Shown here: in pieces, positions 34,665-42,508 of the stretch | Numbering within the stretch: the first letter of the stretch is position 1 | Layout of the letters: every line of letters starts with the position of its first letter | Source of the DNA: Bacteroidota bacterium | GTDB taxonomy: Bacteria; Bacteroidota; Bacteroidia; Chitinophagales; Saprospiraceae | Assembly: GCA_020160935.1 (NCBI GenBank) | Contig: JAIUPL010000011.1 | Span: 110,010-174,009, forward strand | Reading direction: 5' to 3' | DNA length: 64,000 bases | Made by a program: the position numbers and the translations under genes | The notes under the pieces: generated by a model | The model's database searches: none | Told to the model about the DNA's origin: nothing | The model's input: only the letters and a program-made list of their open reading frames with translations

Positions 34665-35192
34665 ATGTGGACATTGATAACGGGTTTTGAAAACCTCAGC
34701 AAAGAAGAAATTGATACCCTGGTAGAAGCGCCGGCGCTCATTACCATTCTTGTTGGCGCCGCCGATGGCGAACTCGACAAGGAAGAACGCGTATGGTCGG
34801 AACGCCTGCTGCGCAGCCGCACGTACAACAATCCAAAAACACTCAATGAATTTTACAGGGTGGTAGTCGAAGGTTTCTGGATGAAAGTACACTCCGAAAT
34901 GGCGCACCTGCCCCAGGATCCGGACACGCGCAATGCCGAAATTTCGACACGTCTTGAACGCCTGAATCCCATTCTGGCTAAACTCGATATACAACTCGCC
35001 GCCGACCTCTATAAAGGATTTCTCGGTCTGGCCGAAGAAACGGCCGAAGCCTCGGGCGGCTTCCTGCGCCTCGGCGCTATCAGCGCTGTGGAGGCCCGCT
35101 GGGTAAAACTGCCCATGCTGACGCCTGTGGTAGCCCCCAAAAAGGAACAGCAAGAAGAGGAGGAGGGCGACGACGACTGGAAGGACGATTAA
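34665..35192 (+). CDS. Small acidic helical protein, weakly TerB-like
   Basis: 175 residues, predicted all-helical. The segment LITILVGAADGELDKEER resembles the aspartate-containing helix turn of TerB-type metal or stress proteins, but the rest gives no clear family. The C-terminal 15 residues are almost all acidic (EEEEGDDDWKDD). It is a single gene with its own promoter, convergent with an ABC ATPase (7 nt apart). The function is unknown. Confidence 0.55.
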   Translation: MWTLITGFENLSKEEIDTLVEAPALITILVGAADGELDKEERVWSERLLRSRTYNNPKTLNEFYRVVVEGFWMKVHSEMAHLPQDPDTRNAEISTRLERLNPILAKLDIQLAADLYKGFLGLAEETAEASGGFLRLGAISAVEARWVKLPMLTPVVAPKKEQQEEEEGDDDWKDD

Positions 35193-35199
35193 ACAGGGC

Positions 35200-36903
35200 T
35201 TAATATCCGCCTGGGATGGCTTCAATCAGCCTCCGTACGTACTCTTTTTCCGGATTTTGATACACAGCATCCGGAAAACCCAGTTCCTCAATTTTTCCGC
35301 GGTTCATAATGAGCACGCGGTCGCACATCTGCTTGATTACGCTCAGATCGTGCGAGATAAACAGGTAGGTGAGCCCCAGTTTTTCACGTAGTTCCAGCAA
35401 CAAATTCAGCACGGTAGCCTGCACCGATACATCGAGCGCAGACACCATTTCATCACATATCAGCAGGCGAGGCTCCAGGGCCAGTGCGCGCGCCACACAG
35501 ATACGCTGGCGCTGCCCGCCCGAAAATTCGTGCGGGTAACGTTGAAAATGATCGGCTTGCAGGCCTACGGTTTCCAGCAATTCTATGGTTTTTTGCCGGC
35601 GAATGCGGTTGCTTTCGTGCAGTTCATGTACCTGCATGGGCTCCATTATCGCATCGCCAATGCTCATGCGCGGATTGAGCGAGGAATATGGATCCTGGAA
35701 CACTACCTGTATTTCACGCCGGAAAGGGAGCAATGCCTCGGGCGTCAATTGCTGCAAGTCGACACCTTTATATAGTACTGTTCCATTTTGTGCCGTGGTG
35801 AGCCGGGCAATGCTGCGGCCCAGCGTGGTTTTTCCACAGCCGGATTCGCCGGCCAGGCCGAATGTTTCGCCCGGGTATACTTCAAAACTCACTTGATCGA
35901 CAGCATTCAGCCATTCGGTGGGCTGGCCAAGCCAGTTTTTCTTTTTGGGAAAACGCACTTGCAGGTTTTTTACTTCCAGCAGGGGCGCTTCCGCATACAG
36001 GGCTTCTGCACGGGCGGTTGTTTCTGCCGGGGTGACCACTCGTGCTTCAAAACCGGTATTTTCCAGAAAATCCGGTACGGTCGGCAGGCGCCGAAGGCGA
36101 CGGTGCAGCGAAGGCCGGCAGGCTACCAACCCGCGGGTGTAAGGGTGTTGAGGATGCTGCAATATTTCCTGTGCCGTGCCTTCTTCCACAATTTTTCCGC
36201 GAAACATCACAGCCACCCGATCGCATATTTCAGAAATAACGCCCAGGTCGTGGCTGATAAACAACATCGACAGGCCAGAGGCTTCCCGCAGTTCGCGCAT
36301 CAGATCCAGAATGGCTTTTTGCACGGTGACATCCAGGGCCGTGGTGGGCTCGTCGGCAATCATCAGGTTCGGATTGCAGGACATGGCCATGGCAATCATC
36401 ACCCGTTGTTTTTGGCCGCCACTGATCTGGTGCGGATAGGCCTCGAAAATACGCGCTGGCTCGGGCAGTTTTACGCGATCGAACAATTCCAGCGTAGCAG
36501 CACGGGCTGTCTGAAAATCCATTTTCCGATGCAATTGCAAGGCTTCCGTCACCTGATGCCCGCATCGAAAAACAGGATTCAGCGAAGTCATCGGCTCCTG
36601 AAAAATCATTGCAATATCGGCCCCGCGAATGTGCTGCATGTCCTTGTCGGGCAGTTGAAGCAGGTCGACAGGCGTCTGGTCGGCGTAGTACAAAATCTGC
36701 CCGGTACGGATATGTGCCGGCGGAGCAGGCAACAGGCGCATGACCGACAGCGCAGTTACCGACTTGCCGGAACCCGACTCACCCACAATGCCGAGCGTTT
36801 CGCCCCGGCCGAGGCGGAGCGAAATACCGTCTACTGCCCGGGTATTGCCTGATTCGGACAGAAAATCGATGGATAAGTTGTTGATTTCGAGTAGTGGTGA
36901 CAT
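35200..36903 (-). CDS. Double ABC ATPase of a peptide/nickel-type transporter (DppD-DppF fusion)
   Basis: 567 residues with two complete nucleotide-binding domains: Walker A GESGSGKS (about 40-47) and signature ISGGQKQR in the first half, Walker A GESGCGKT (about 345) and signature FSGGQRQR in the second, plus oligopeptide-transport C-terminal extensions. It powers import of peptides or similar solutes in the DppBCDF-type family (as in GsiA and YejF). Permease and binding-protein genes are not in the window. A repeat element lies directly upstream of the start. Confidence 0.9.
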   Translation of the reverse strand: MSPLLEINNLSIDFLSESGNTRAVDGISLRLGRGETLGIVGESGSGKSVTALSVMRLLPAPPAHIRTGQILYYADQTPVDLLQLPDKDMQHIRGADIAMIFQEPMTSLNPVFRCGHQVTEALQLHRKMDFQTARAATLELFDRVKLPEPARIFEAYPHQISGGQKQRVMIAMAMSCNPNLMIADEPTTALDVTVQKAILDLMRELREASGLSMLFISHDLGVISEICDRVAVMFRGKIVEEGTAQEILQHPQHPYTRGLVACRPSLHRRLRRLPTVPDFLENTGFEARVVTPAETTARAEALYAEAPLLEVKNLQVRFPKKKNWLGQPTEWLNAVDQVSFEVYPGETFGLAGESGCGKTTLGRSIARLTTAQNGTVLYKGVDLQQLTPEALLPFRREIQVVFQDPYSSLNPRMSIGDAIMEPMQVHELHESNRIRRQKTIELLETVGLQADHFQRYPHEFSGGQRQRICVARALALEPRLLICDEMVSALDVSVQATVLNLLLELREKLGLTYLFISHDLSVIKQMCDRVLIMNRGKIEELGFPDAVYQNPEKEYVRRLIEAIPGGY

Positions 36904-36904
36904 G

Positions 36905-37058
36905 GTGTAAGTCGTGAGTCCTGAGTCGTAAGTCCTGAGTCGTAAGTCGTAAGTCCTGAGTCCGTAGAGTACACGTCGTTACGCAGGGCTTTTCTATTGA
37001 CGAATGCCATGAGTAACAACGTGTACTCTACGGACTCAGGACTTACGACTCAGGACTA
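36905..37058. repeat. GTCCTGA heptamer arrays around a GTAGAGTACAC palindrome
   Basis: Left array 36908-36961; core arms CCGTAGAGTACAC (36962-36974) and GTGTACTCTACGG (37021-37033); right array 37034-37058. The about 45-nt centre is the reverse complement, with a few changes, of the centre of the element at 39370-39507. Confidence 0.88.
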
Positions 37059-37059
37059 C

Positions 37060-38226
37060 TCACATAGTGAGTTTACAATATCCGTCTTCCCAATGAATTT
37101 TTATTTTTTTGCCTTTTTTGAGCCATTCCACCAGTTCGGCGCCCATTAGTTCGGCACGCCAGCCGGTGAGCAGGAATTCGTCAAAATCTTCGCTGCCTGA
37201 TTTGAGGCGGTTAAAATCACCTTTGGGAAACAGCAGGGCAGCGCTGATTTCGTGTTCGATGCACTGTTTTTTTACGAAGTGATAGAGCAGTTCCATCGTC
37301 CATTCGCGTTCCGGGTTTTCGGGCAGGGGTTTTGGCAGGCTTTCCAGGAATGTTTTTTCTTCTTCCGTGGCTTTGGCGTGCCAGAGTGCTTGCCAGGCGT
37401 CGAGGTTTTTTTTCCAGACGCCTTCCGAAAGGGTGCGGTTGGATCGGAATGCATTGGGGCCGTCTTTGGTGGAGCGAAGCACGGTGCTGATATGCCGTGC
37501 TTGCAGCACCTGTTCTTTGGGAATATTCAATTCCATGGCCCTTTGTACGCGCCATTGGTACAGGCGCATCAGGAACACTTTTTCGCGAAAATCGATGTAG
37601 TGTACGAGGTCGCTGGAAAGCAGTTCCTTATTGGGGTCGTTGATGTAAAAACTTTCCGTTTCCCATTTGCGGTTTTCCTCGCGGGCCCAGTTTTCACGCT
37701 GGTGGCGCGCAAGTTTGCGGGTCAGTTTTTCATGCAGTGCAGGCAGGTACTTGACGTCTTCTACAGCATAGTTGATGGCTTTCTGGTCGAGCGGGCGCAC
37801 GGCCCAGTCCGTCACCGTATGGCTTTTGGTCAGCGAGACGCGCAGTTCTTTTTCCACGATTTTACCGAAACCAGCCGGATAGTTGTAGCCGACAAAACCG
37901 GCGGCGATCTGCGTATCGAATGTATTGGCAGGAACGGTACCGAACAGCGTGTACAGGAGGCGATAATCGTTGTCGCCCGCATGTGTTAGTTTCAATACCT
38001 TCGGATCGTCGACGATTTTCAAAAAAGCGCTCAGATCAGAAATGGCAAGCGTATCGACCAGGTAAATATCATTGCCAGCGATAACCTGCAACAGACACAG
38101 GACGGGAATGTATGTTTTTTCGCCTACGAACTCTGTGTCAAAACCAACCCATGGAGCCTCGGAAATTTGCCCCATGATGCGGTCGAATTCATCTTGTTTT
38201 TCAAGGAAGTGTACGACGTGATTCAT
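37060..38226 (-). CDS. rnd: Ribonuclease D
   Basis: 388 residues. The DEDD exonuclease domain (about 20-190) has FDTEF (first Asp-Glu), LTHAGDNDYRLL (second Asp) and the last Asp and Tyr in INYAVEDVKYL. An HRDC domain (about 215-295) follows. It trims the 3' ends of tRNA and other RNAs. The stop codon lies at the edge of the repeat element. It is divergent from the threonine aldolase gene. Confidence 0.92.
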   Translation of the reverse strand: MNHVVHFLEKQDEFDRIMGQISEAPWVGFDTEFVGEKTYIPVLCLLQVIAGNDIYLVDTLAISDLSAFLKIVDDPKVLKLTHAGDNDYRLLYTLFGTVPANTFDTQIAAGFVGYNYPAGFGKIVEKELRVSLTKSHTVTDWAVRPLDQKAINYAVEDVKYLPALHEKLTRKLARHQRENWAREENRKWETESFYINDPNKELLSSDLVHYIDFREKVFLMRLYQWRVQRAMELNIPKEQVLQARHISTVLRSTKDGPNAFRSNRTLSEGVWKKNLDAWQALWHAKATEEEKTFLESLPKPLPENPEREWTMELLYHFVKKQCIEHEISAALLFPKGDFNRLKSGSEDFDEFLLTGWRAELMGAELVEWLKKGKKIKIHWEDGYCKLTM

Positions 38227-38346
38227 GGGGTAAAAGTAAGCGTTGTTGTGAAATTCGAGGCGGTAAGAGTGTGTTGAGTCGTATGCAGTTAAAAAAATAT
38301 ACTTTATCGAGGTTCCGACAACAACTTTGGACGCACAGGAAAGAAC

Positions 38347-38354
38347 TATTTTTG
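38347..38354 (+). promoter_or_regulatory. -7 element TATTTTTG of the threonine aldolase gene
   Basis: Exact TAnnTTTG match 20 nt before the start, giving a very short leader. Confidence 0.6.
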
Positions 38355-38366
38355 CCCTCTCAACTC

Positions 38367-39392
38367 ATGTCCATGCTGATCAACCTTGTTTCCGATACCG
38401 TTACAAAACCCACTTCAGGCATGCTGAAAGCCATGTGGAGTGCCGAAGTGGGTGATGACGTGTTTGGCGAAGACCCCACTGTGAATGCCCTGGAAGCCAA
38501 ATGTGCTGAAATGTTCGGGCATGAAGCGGCGCTCTTTTGCCCCAGTGGCACCATGACCAACCAGATTGCCCTGAAAGTGCATACCCGCCCGCTGGATGAG
38601 GTCATTTGCGACGAAATGAGCCATATTTATCAATACGAGGCAGCCGGATATGCTTTTCATTCGGGTATTGGCGTCAATTTGCTAAAAGGGGAAAATGGTA
38701 TTCTAACGGCTGATCTTGTGGAAGCCGCCATCAAACCGCGCCAGCACTGGCTGCCAAAAAGCAGCCTCGTCGTGCTGGAAAATACCTGCAACAAGGGGGG
38801 CGGTGGCATGTATCCGATGGAAAATATCCGCGCTATCCGCCAGGTTTGCCTGCAACGAGGACTGGCGCTACACCTCGATGGCGCCCGCATTTTTAATGCG
38901 CTGGTGGAAACAGGTGATACGCCCGCTGACATCGGCGCCGAAGTCGACAGCATTTCCATTTGCCTGTCAAAAGGCCTGGGAGCACCCGTCGGGTCGGTTT
39001 TGATCGGCAACAGGGATTTTATCGCAGAAGCCCGGAGGTTCCGGAAAGTGATGGGCGGTGGCATGCGACAAGCCGGTTACCTGGCCGCTGCGGGCATATA
39101 TGCACTGGACCACCATGTGGAACGCCTGCGCGACGACCATGCCCACGCCCGTATGCTGGCACAAGCCTTGTCCCAACTGGATTGGGTGGAACATATCCGG
39201 CCGGTGCAGACCAATATTGTCATTTTTGATTTGAAACCACCTTTTACGGCAGCCCAGGTGCTGGAAAAATTGCAGCAGCAAGGCGTCAAAGCCACGGCAT
39301 TCGGGCCACGTACAATCCGGTTTGTGACGCACCTGGATGTGACGCGGGAGATGGTGGAGGAAACTTTGAGAGTCCTAAGTCGACAGTCCTGA
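38367..39392 (+). CDS. Low-specificity L-threonine aldolase
   Basis: 341 residues, PLP-dependent fold type I. Visible features are SDTVTKPT at the N-terminus, the [11 protein letters not shown] segment, [10 protein letters not shown], and the PLP-binding lysine in [14 protein letters not shown]. It splits threonine or allo-threonine into glycine and acetaldehyde. The start at 38367 gives the canonical N-terminus; upstream in-frame codons are unlike the family. The last residues, including the final TCC TGA, are encoded by the heptamer array that begins at 39370. Confidence 0.92.
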   Translation: MSMLINLVSDTVTKPTSGMLKAMWSAEVGDDVFGEDPTVNALEAKCAEMFGHEAALFCPSGTMTNQIALKVHTRPLDEVICDEMSHIYQYEAAGYAFHSGIGVNLLKGENGILTADLVEAAIKPRQHWLPKSSLVVLENTCNKGGGGMYPMENIRAIRQVCLQRGLALHLDGARIFNALVETGDTPADIGAEVDSISICLSKGLGAPVGSVLIGNRDFIAEARRFRKVMGGGMRQAGYLAAAGIYALDHHVERLRDDHAHARMLAQALSQLDWVEHIRPVQTNIVIFDLKPPFTAAQVLEKLQQQGVKATAFGPRTIRFVTHLDVTREMVEETLRVLSRQS

Positions 39393-39507
39393 GTCCTAAG
39401 TCCGTAGAGTACACGTTGTTACCCATGGCATTCGTTAATAAAGAGGCCCTGCGTAACAACGTGTACTCTACGGACTTAGGACTCAGGACTGTCGACTCAG
39501 GACTCCA
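39370..39507. repeat. GTCCTGA heptamer arrays around a GTAGAGTACAC palindrome
   Basis: Left array 39370-39401; core arms 39402-39421 and 39454-39473 (CCGTAGAGTACACGTTGTTA and its complement, perfect over 20 nt); right array 39474-39507. It supplies the stop codons of both convergent neighbours (threonine aldolase and peroxiredoxin). Confidence 0.9.
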
Positions 39508-40138
39508 GGTTGGGTTGTGGTGTATACCGCAAATACGGTTTGATCACATTCACTCCTTTCGGGAATTTCTTGATCGCGTCTTCGGTAGACACGGCAGGCA
39601 CCACGATCACATCTTCTCCATGTTTCCAGTCGGCCGGTGTGGCGACGCTGAAATTGGCTGTGAGTTGCAGCGATTCGAGCACGCGCAATACCTCGTTGAA
39701 ATTGCGGCCGGTAGAAGCCGGATAGGTGATAATCAGTTTTACCTTTTTGTCGGGGCCAATGATAAACAGCGAGCGCACGGTGGTTTTTTCCGAAGCGTTC
39801 GGGTGAATCATGTCGTACAGCGTCGCCACCACGCGATCCGGGTCGGCAATGATCGGGAAGCCGACGGTGACGTGCTGGGTTTCGTTGATGTCTTTCACCC
39901 AGCCGAAGTGGCTGTCGAGCGGGTCGACGCTCACGGCAATAACTTTGGTATTGCGTTTGGCAAACTCGTCTTGCAACACGGCTGTTTTGCCCAGTTCGGT
40001 GGTGCATACAGGCGTATAATCAGCAGGGTGCGAGAACAGAATACCCCAACTGTCGCCGAGGAATTCGTAAAAGTCTATGTCGCCGCTGGTAGTTTGTACC
40101 TGAAAATTGGGGGCGATGTCTCCTAAGCGTAAACTCAT
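39497..40138 (-). CDS. 1-Cys (Prx6-type) peroxiredoxin
   Basis: 213 residues. The peroxidatic cysteine lies in the PVCTTE motif near residue 45, and there is a long C-terminal domain as in Prx6-type enzymes; no resolving cysteine is visible. It reduces peroxides using thiol donors in the cytoplasm. The gene is divergent from the Rrf2 regulator, and their spacer contains promoters for both around one palindromic site, so it may belong to the same sulfur/redox regulon. The last codons GAG TCC TGA come from the repeat. Confidence 0.93.
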   Translation of the reverse strand: MSLRLGDIAPNFQVQTTSGDIDFYEFLGDSWGILFSHPADYTPVCTTELGKTAVLQDEFAKRNTKVIAVSVDPLDSHFGWVKDINETQHVTVGFPIIADPDRVVATLYDMIHPNASEKTTVRSLFIIGPDKKVKLIITYPASTGRNFNEVLRVLESLQLTANFSVATPADWKHGEDVIVVPAVSTEDAIKKFPKGVNVIKPYLRYTPQPNLES

Positions 40139-40209
40139 GGTGCAAATGTTTTGGACTGTTTTTGAGAAATACAGGCGCTGGATGTGGAGACGCCTGTGCG
40201 GATTGTGCC

Positions 40210-40217
40210 CACAAAGG
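40210..40217 (-). promoter_or_regulatory. -7 element TACCTTTG of the peroxiredoxin gene
   Basis: Exact minus-strand TAnnTTTG match, 72 nt before the peroxiredoxin start and next to the palindrome at 40224-40246. Confidence 0.6.
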
Positions 40218-40223
40218 TATTAA

Positions 40224-40246
40224 TTCTCTACAAAAACAATAGACTA
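40224..40246. promoter_or_regulatory. Candidate Rrf2 operator, site 1 (peroxiredoxin/Rrf2 spacer)
   Basis: TTCTCTA-N9-TAGACTA: a good right half and a degenerate left half with the same 9-nt spacer as sites 3 and 4. It lies between the divergent -7 elements at 40210 and 40270 and would overlap or adjoin the -33 regions of both genes, consistent with autoregulation. Confidence 0.5.
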
Positions 40247-40269
40247 TTTTAAAGCATAAAATTCTGCAT

Positions 40270-40277
40270 TACCTTTG
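40270..40277 (+). promoter_or_regulatory. -7 element TACCTTTG of the Rrf2 gene
   Basis: Exact TAnnTTTG match 30 nt before the Rrf2 start. Confidence 0.65.
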
Positions 40278-40306
40278 TTGTCTTATTTTGAGCAGAAATA
40301 ATTGCC

Positions 40307-40744
40307 ATGTTATCGAAAAAGACCCAGTATGCGTTGCGGGCGCTCAGTTTTCTGGCTGCCCGTTTTGACCAGGGACCGGTGCTGATCCACGAGATTGCCG
40401 AACAAAAAAAAATACCGATCAAGTTTCTGGAGAATATCCTGCTTGAACTGAAAAATGCCGACGTGCTCGACAGCAAAAAGGGTAGGGGAGGCGGCTATTT
40501 CCTGAAAACGGCGCCCAACCAAACCAGCCTGGCCAAAGTCATGCGCATCGTGGAAGGGCCGATTGCTTTGCTGCCCTGCGTCAGTTTGTATTTTTATCAG
40601 AAATGCGCCGACTGCACGGAAGAGGTGTGTTCTATTAATGGTGTATTCATTCAGGTGCGCGACGCTACGCTGAAAATTTTGGAAAGCAAGACGCTGGAGG
40701 ATATTCAGGAGATGCGGCTGGAGGCGCTTGATTTTTCGATATAA
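40307..40744 (+). CDS. Rrf2-family transcriptional regulator with four cysteines
   Basis: 145 residues. The Rrf2 winged helix (about 1-80, TQYALRALSFLAAR, IPIKFLENILLELKNAD, GRGGGYFL) is followed by C91, C100, C103 and C108 in the loop where IscR and NsrR bind an iron-sulfur cluster, but with different spacing. It could sense cysteine supply, as CymR does, or iron-sulfur/redox state. It stands directly upstream of the sulfate-assimilation locus, and a shared palindrome precedes itself and three sulfur-related units. It has its own promoter and terminator. Confidence 0.88.
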   Translation: MLSKKTQYALRALSFLAARFDQGPVLIHEIAEQKKIPIKFLENILLELKNADVLDSKKGRGGGYFLKTAPNQTSLAKVMRIVEGPIALLPCVSLYFYQKCADCTEEVCSINGVFIQVRDATLKILESKTLEDIQEMRLEALDFSI

Positions 40745-40749
40745 CTCTA

Positions 40750-40783
40750 GGTCGGCAAGGTTTAAAACCTTGCCGACCTTTTT
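40750..40783 (+). terminator. Intrinsic terminator of the Rrf2 gene
   Basis: A 14-bp perfect stem (GGTCGGCAAGGTTT with its complement, 40750-40763 and 40765-40778) is followed by five T. Confidence 0.85.
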
Positions 40784-40787
40784 AAGT

Positions 40788-40872
40788 CAGATTTTTATTT
40801 TGTTTCATCCTGAAAACCTATGAGGTTTTCAAAACCTCATAGGTTTAGTACTCGATAAAAATAAAATAAGGT
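40788..40872. repeat. Extragenic palindrome CCTATGAGGTTTT, copy 1
   Basis: The palindrome AAACCTATGAGGTTTT with its complement (40814-40846) sits inside about 85 bp that also matches 54643-54727 outside the palindrome (ATTTTTATTTTGTTTC on the left, ATAAAAA on the right). Confidence 0.75.
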
Positions 40873-40926
40873 CATCTATGTAAATTAGACACTTATGGCA
40901 TAGCCTCCTTTTTTTTTAAAAAAAAT

Positions 40927-40949
40927 AACACCACAAAATTTGTAGACTA
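40927..40949. promoter_or_regulatory. Candidate Rrf2 operator, site 2 (first leader unit)
   Basis: The right half TAGACTA is exact (40943-40949); the left half is poor. The site overlaps the expected -33 region of the promoter with -7 at 40963. Confidence 0.4.
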
Positions 40950-40962
40950 ATAAAACTTCCCT

Positions 40963-40970
40963 TACCTTTG
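40963..40970 (+). promoter_or_regulatory. -7 element TACCTTTG of the first cysteine-leader unit
   Basis: Exact TAnnTTTG match 20 nt before the leader-peptide start codon at 40990. Confidence 0.7.
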
Positions 40971-40989
40971 TGGCATCAGATAATTTAAA

Positions 40990-41082
40990 ATGATTTTCGC
41001 TATGCGCTGGTTCTCTCCATGTTGTTGCTGTCCTCCCTGCTTTACCGAAGCGGCAATTTCATGTTGTAGGCCAACCTTGTAA
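40990..41082 (+). CDS. Cysteine-rich leader peptide 1 (predicted attenuator ORF)
   Basis: A 30-codon ORF (ATG 40990, TAA 41080) that starts 20 nt after a perfect -7 element. Residues 11-14 are four consecutive cysteines (TGT TGT TGC TGT), followed by PPC, then CC at 25-26: seven cysteines in 30 residues. A second in-frame ATG lies at 41002. The codons after the cysteines contain CCGAAGCGGC (41045-41054), which is identical in leader 2 and can pair with the 5' arm of the downstream terminator. The peptide itself probably has no function; ribosome stalling at the cysteine codons when charged Cys-tRNA is low would allow the next gene to be transcribed. Confidence 0.8.
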   Translation: MIFAMRWFSPCCCCPPCFTEAAISCCRPTL

Positions 41083-41113
41083 GACAATAAACGCCAACAG
41101 AAAAATTGCATTC

Positions 41114-41148
41114 AGCCCTTCGGTGATCCTCGCCGAAGGGCTTTTTTT
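41114..41148 (+). terminator. Attenuator terminator 1 with competing antiterminator
   Basis: The stem AGCCCTTCGG / CCGAAGGGCT (41114-41123 and 41133-41142) is followed by seven T and ends 27 nt before the CysH-like start. Its 5' arm can instead pair with ACCGAAGCGGC at 41044-41054 (9-10 bp with one bulged C) in the leader ORF, which would prevent the terminator. Confidence 0.82.
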
Positions 41149-41174
41149 ATTCACTGCCAACACAACTAAATGCC

Positions 41175-41900
41175 ATGTCTATACTTCGCCTGAACAACAC
41201 TTCTTTTGATAAATCGCGTATCTCTGTTGACCTGAATACCGTGGAAGCGCTGCGCATGGTAGCCGCCAATTTTCCGGGCCGGGCCGTTTTTGAAACGAGT
41301 TTTTCGCCTGAAGATCAGGTAATTACGCACCTTATTTTTGAAAACAATATCCCAATTCGCGTATTTACCCGCACCAGCCGGTTTGAATACGACCTGCTGA
41401 AAGGCACGGTCGATCACTATGGCAAAGCCATTGAAATTTCATTCCGGCAGGCCGAACAAGCCTCCCAAACCTTCGCTGATAACCATCCGGAACAAGTGGC
41501 TGCCTGGGATCAGCAACCACATGCGGCCCCGCTGAGTTATGTGCTGGAGAGCAAACACGTGGTCATTTCCTCCGCAAGAAACGAGCATGCCGCCAACGCT
41601 CCTCTACAATGGGATGAGGCGCGGGAAAAGTTTGTTTTTAGTCCATTAATATACTGGACTGACAATCAAGTTTTTGCCTATATACTCGATAACCACATCC
41701 CGCATCGGGAAGGAACCGTACCCGCCATTGCGCCCCATAACGAGGCCGTTGCCGAAAACCCCCAAGTCTGGAATGCGTCGTTCCGCAAGTTTTTGCCGCA
41801 GCATTCCATCGTTTCGGGCAGTTTCAATATTGTCAACCAGATTGCCACTTTCTTCAGTTTGCCGCAGCATGTTCCATTTCACACAATATCGAATAACTGA
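41175..41900 (+). CDS. CysH-like pseudo-enzyme without any cysteine
   Basis: 241 residues, clearly homologous to the CysH protein encoded at 43626: shared stretch EDQVITHLIF and the NNxPIRVFT segment. The catalytic features are gone: LDTGR is replaced by RTSRF, the paired cysteines and CxxC that hold the 4Fe-4S cluster are absent, and there is no ECGLH tail. The protein contains no cysteine at all. It is the first gene behind a cysteine-codon attenuator, so it would be made when cysteine is scarce. Its role may be regulatory or structural (for example binding adenylyl sulfate or CysD/N); this is inference. Confidence 0.8.
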   Translation: MSILRLNNTSFDKSRISVDLNTVEALRMVAANFPGRAVFETSFSPEDQVITHLIFENNIPIRVFTRTSRFEYDLLKGTVDHYGKAIEISFRQAEQASQTFADNHPEQVAAWDQQPHAAPLSYVLESKHVVISSARNEHAANAPLQWDEAREKFVFSPLIYWTDNQVFAYILDNHIPHREGTVPAIAPHNEAVAENPQVWNASFRKFLPQHSIVSGSFNIVNQIATFFSLPQHVPFHTISNN

Positions 41901-41962
41901 AATTAGAGAAGGCTCGGTAAAGTGTTGATTTTCATTTTTTCTACCTCTATTTTGCTTATATA

Positions 41963-42397
41963 ATGGCTAAATTTTGTCCGATTAATAACCAACAAACCGA
42001 CGAACACGTCGTACGACTCAACGCCTTGCTGGTAGTTACCCTGCTCAGCCTGGTGTTGCTGGCCACGCCATTTCGGTGGCTCACGGCACTGGTAGCGCTC
42101 GATTTCGCCATTCGTGGATTTGGAAATCCGGCGTACAGTCCGCTGGTGCTGATTAACAAACCCCTTGTTGAAACGCTGGGTTGGAAACCCCGGCTCATCA
42201 ACCTGGCGCCCAAGCAGTTTGCTGCCCGTATCGGATTCCTGCTAACCGCACTTGCAGCGCTGTCCTTCCTCGCTGGCTTCAGCGTAGCCGGATGGTGTTT
42301 TACTTCGATTGTACTGTTTTTTGCTTTCCTGGAGGGCGCATTCGGATTTTGTGTGGCGTGTTTGCTCTATCCATACGCTGTCAGGCTTCAAGGATAA
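41963..42397 (+). CDS. DUF4395-family membrane protein
   Basis: 144 residues. The N-terminal CPINNQQTDEHVVRLNA matches the opening of DUF4395 proteins, which begin with a CPxN-type motif. About four hydrophobic segments follow (VVTLLSLVLLATPF, LTALVALDFAIRGF, FLLTALAALSFLAGF, SIVLFFAFLEGAFG). The domain is of unknown function. Its position, 62 nt after the CysH-like gene and before bshB1, suggests a job in sulfur or thiol handling, such as moving a sulfur compound across the membrane. Confidence 0.75.
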   Translation: MAKFCPINNQQTDEHVVRLNALLVVTLLSLVLLATPFRWLTALVALDFAIRGFGNPAYSPLVLINKPLVETLGWKPRLINLAPKQFAARIGFLLTALAALSFLAGFSVAGWCFTSIVLFFAFLEGAFGFCVACLLYPYAVRLQG

Positions 42398-42446
42398 CCC
42401 AAACAAATTCCGAATAGACTGATTTGAATTTAGGTTAGGTGCAATT

Positions 42447-42482
42447 GCTGTCCGTGCCGGACATGACCGCCGGCACGGCAGC
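42447..42482. other. Hairpin between the DUF4395 gene and bshB1
   Basis: GCTGTCCGTGCCGG and CCGGCACGGCAGC form a long stem with a 9-nt loop. No T-run follows, so it may be a processing or stability element in a shared transcript. Confidence 0.5.
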
Positions 42483-42508
42483 AAAATTTGTAAAGAAATA
42501 AAGTTTTG

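Noticed and set aside
42415..42421. TAGACTG upstream of bshB1 as a fifth Rrf2 site
   Set aside because: One mismatched half only and no partner at 9-nt spacing.
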